From the NCBI RefSeq assembly GCF_900496995.4, contig NC_044009.1, positions 13,238,001-13,302,000 of the forward strand: a DNA stretch of 64,000 bases. The letters are read 5' to 3'. The stretch is from Aquila chrysaetos chrysaetos. Taxonomy: Eukaryota; Chordata; Aves; Accipitriformes; Accipitridae. Positions 61,001 to 64,000 of the stretch are shown here, piece by piece. The notes beneath the pieces were generated by a model. The model saw only the letters and a program-made list of their open reading frames with translations. It was not told the origin of the DNA and did not search any database. A program made the position numbers and the translations under genes. Position 1 is the stretch's first letter. The number at the start of each line of letters is the position of its first letter.

Positions 61001-64000
61001 AAGGATGGCAGGGCTGCTCCACCCTGCTCCTCGCTGAAGCAGGGCAGCAACCTCTTCAACGCAAGCACCGTGATGTCCCAGGAGCGCCCTGTTTCACACC
61101 CACTTGTTTGTCCTGCTCGGTGCCATGTGCTGGGAGTGACAGCTCACGGGGCCGTTGGCTGTGGTGGAGCCCGCTGGAGCACCCAGCGGTTGCCAAACCC
61201 ACTGTGCAATAGGTAGATAAGGCAAGATTCTCTGGAGCCTCCTAAAATCATAAGGACTGAGCAACTCGCAGCTTCACATTTCTCTCTGCTTGAGGCCGAT
61301 GAGCTTGATGTGCTTGCTGAAGCAAAGTATGGGCAAGGGAGGGTGTGCGCAGAGAAAACCAGAAAAGCCATAGCTGAAGGGCTGGCTTAAGGGAGCTGGT
61401 GAAGCTGATGCAGCCTTTGGAGATCAAAGCTGTCATCAAAGCTTTTGAAGGCTAGGGTCAATGTTTCAACTATGGAAAAAATGGTTTTTTCCTGCTCCTG
61501 CTCTGCAGCATCATTGAACCTGTTGTGGTGTAAAGTAAAACCCCAAATCTGGAGGTGAAATGAGGACCTCTAGGAAAACAGGATGTTACTTAAGATGGTG
61601 CATAGATACAGGCCAAGTCACTGATCCAGCACGTACCCTGCTAGTGTGGAGGAAAGCATTTTATGGGGAATGGGGACTACTGTGGCTCCGGCAAGCCTCC
61701 AATATTAACAGTAAGAGCTGCACTGGGCTTATTGCTGGGCTTATGTGCGTGATGTGGCAGATAGCCCCCTCCATGAGGTCCACTTTGTGGTGGCCCTGGT
61801 GCCTCAATGTCCTCTGATGCGGTGCGTCGAGTTACCCAGCCGTGGGCAGAGAGCCTGAGCTGTTGCACCAATACTGGCTTCAGAGAAGGAGCCAGGTTTA
61901 GGGCAGCTGCGCCGCCTGTCTGTGAACAGAAACTAAAGGTGGGGTTTTGCATTATGACCAAGGAAAAAACACTGTTCTTGCGGCTTGTTGTAAATGCAGT
62001 CTTTCTTTCTTCTTTTGGCTTATTCCCTTGGGGGGAAGGTGGGCTCATAAAGCCCACTAGCAAAGGCAATTCCTCAGCCTGCATCTCTGCTGGGGTCCTG
62101 GCTAGCAGAGCTATGCTGGCATGATCCTCCTGGCAAGCCAATTAACAAGCTGACAAGGCCTATTTTTCTGCTTCCTCCTGCTCTTCTACAGGATTATTCT
62201 TTTTTAAACAGGTTACAGAGAAGGTCAGTATTGCGACACGCTGTTGCTGGGGCATGGAGCGATGATGGGATTTGTGCAGGGGTTGGGGATGCCAGTCGGG
62301 TAGCCCAGAACCCGACCCTCTTAATGCCTGCATGCCTCTTTTAAAACTGAATCCAATTTAAGCTTATTCTAAGCTGAGATGTCCGTCGATGATTCAGTGT
62401 ATGAGCGTGGATCTAGGGTTTGTATTTGTTCAACTGCTTCCAGTGGGGCCAGTCGCAGAGCCAGAGCAGGAGCATCCCTGGACACGGCGTGGTACCTGCC
62501 TGGACTGGTATTTTGCAGTCTTTCCCTGATAATTCTGTTTTTACCTCATTTCCAAAATAACTCTTGAACAGAACGGTGACACCAATTGCTTTTAAGGGAA
62601 TAAAGCAGAAGGCTTTGGTAGAGGATTGCTTTAGCAACATGAGGAAAGCTACCTACTAATTAGGAAATTTCCATACGAGCAGGGATGAAAAGTTGGACAG
62701 TGCTTGCCTGTTCTCTTGGCACATTTTTTCTCAGAGCTCTCGGTTATGTACCAACCTGGCTTATATTTCATGCCCAGCATTTCCTCACTTCCACTTGGTG
62801 TTTGCAGATTTAGTATATCACACTAGAGAGTCTGGGGGAGTTTTCCAGCTAAATATTTGAAGGGCTGAGCACTCACAGGAGAGAGGCAGCAGGGTTTCTC
62901 TGCTGCTCCCGGAATATTCTTGACTCATGCACAAAGGGTTTTCTCAAGCCCCCACTGGTATATGTTGTGCCCTGCTATGTAGGCTTAAAAGGGCAAAACT
63001 GGTTGCAAAAAACAGGGCCAGAAACTGCAACCTGCTTTGGTTTCCTGTGGTTAATTCAGATTTTGGCAAAAGGGTATTTTTTCTTAAAGGATTGATTTTG
63101 AATGCATTGCTGGGATGTCCCAGACCCATAGAAACACCAAGGGGTGTGGTGAAGACCAGTCTTCTGCTGAACTTTCCCAGTACTGTGACTCCTCACTGCC
63201 CCAGAAGTTACACCTAATTTTGCAAAAGGCAGGACAGGGAATGGAGCTGCACAGAAGGTGCAAAACAATGTTAAGTTTTGGGAGAGAGCTGCTTGTCCTG
63301 TGCCTGCATACAGGCTCAGACACCGTGCTGGAAGGGTCTTTGGGGGGGAGCCAGCCCGGGATGCGGCGCAAAGGGCAGCCTGCTCTGGCCTCGCTCTGCC
63401 CAGGGCTGCTCAAGGACCGGTGTGCCCTGTCCTGCATCTCGCCGGTGCCCTGGTACGCCGCAGCCTTCCCCGTCACAGCCGCAGCGAGGGCTGAGCGAGA
63501 GCGAGGTTTGGTGCGGAGCCCCGGCTGCCTGCCCTGGGGCTGCCCGGCATCGGTGCTGAGCAGCATCGCCTCGTGATGCCGCCTGGCCCCGACCAAACGC
63601 TCCCTGCACAGGTCACATCTTGGTGACTCACGGGATGTGCATGGGGAACACCCTCCCCAAAGTCTCTGATGTTGCCCATTCCTATGTGGAGACATGGGCA
63701 GGACAAGCTTTGCTCTTCCTCTGCTGTGTAGCTAAAGGGAGATGCTTTTTAGAGTAATTTCGGGGATGGAAAGATGCTCTGAACTTTATTTCCTCATTAA
63801 AGCAACACAGAGGACAGCCCCCTGCCCACAGCATTTAGGATGTCTCTGCTACAAGGAATCGCCTGAGAAAACTCAGTGGTTTCTGAGGCTGATGGAGAAC
63901 AGGGCATAAGTCCCTCTGAGAGCTCAGCCTGTAGCTGCCCAACCTGATCCTGATAATCTCTGCTGTCACTAGTTGCTTTTCAGTGACTTGCACCATGTGC
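58100..64000 (+). other. MREG: MREG intron 2 (partial)
   Basis: About 5.9 kb after exon 2 with no further MREG exon seen. Frames near 63,100-63,700 on both strands lie in GC-richer DNA and show no family motif. A T tract lies at 59078-59091. Confidence 0.7.

Noticed and set aside
1-64000. CRISPR arrays, bacterial operons, tRNA or rRNA genes
   Set aside because: Nothing of the kind was seen. The window is eukaryotic nuclear DNA, and no cloverleaf or rRNA-like segment was recognised by eye; a tRNAscan or Rfam search could still find a small RNA.

Overview
The window is vertebrate nuclear DNA, almost certainly from a bird. Genes are split by GT-AG introns, promoters sit in CpG islands, and there are CR1 retrotransposon remnants and avian-type solo LTRs. 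It holds a lambda interferon whose 186-residue, six-cysteine, five-exon layout matches the avian gene. The species cannot be fixed from sequence alone; the LTR type suggests a non-galliform bird, but that is only an inference.

Left third (1-22,350): the 5' part of UBE2F, the NEDD8-conjugating E2, on the minus strand. Coding exons lie at 19210-19327 (with 5' UTR to 19343), 8705-8734 and 6058-6123. A non-coding first exon with donor at 21895 lies in a CpG island that carries two perfect TCTCGCGAGA palindromes. The rest of the gene, including the catalytic cysteine exon, lies beyond the left edge. Intron 2 carries a 600-bp solo LTR (11557-12156) flanked by a perfect 5-bp TGCAG duplication.

Middle (22,350-41,000): a gene-poor stretch, then a complete interferon-lambda gene on the minus strand (CDS 33019-34254). 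It has a compact NF-kB/IRF-type/TATA promoter and an AU-rich 3' UTR. Upstream of it are a degraded CR1 LINE fragment (about 35610-36480) and a probable second ERV LTR (about 39418-40208, plus orientation).

Right part (41,000-64,000): a seven-exon gene on the minus strand for a 271-residue class I SAM-dependent methyltransferase (CDS 41285-44641) with a CpG-island promoter. After about 7 kb without genes comes the 5' half of MREG (melanoregulin) on the plus strand, with exons at 53291-53382 and 57940-58099. A 10-bp-unit minisatellite lies directly upstream of MREG exon 1. The remaining MREG exons are beyond the right edge.

The genes do not form a pathway: one acts in cullin neddylation, one is a secreted antiviral cytokine, one is an uncharacterised methyltransferase and one is an organelle-transport protein. 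The most notable points are the gene order (UBE2F and MREG flank IFNL and the methyltransferase, whereas the human orthologues are far apart), the virus-inducible-looking IFNL promoter, the paired CGCG elements, the intact solo LTR and the MREG-proximal minisatellite. I found no convincing wholly new biological system.
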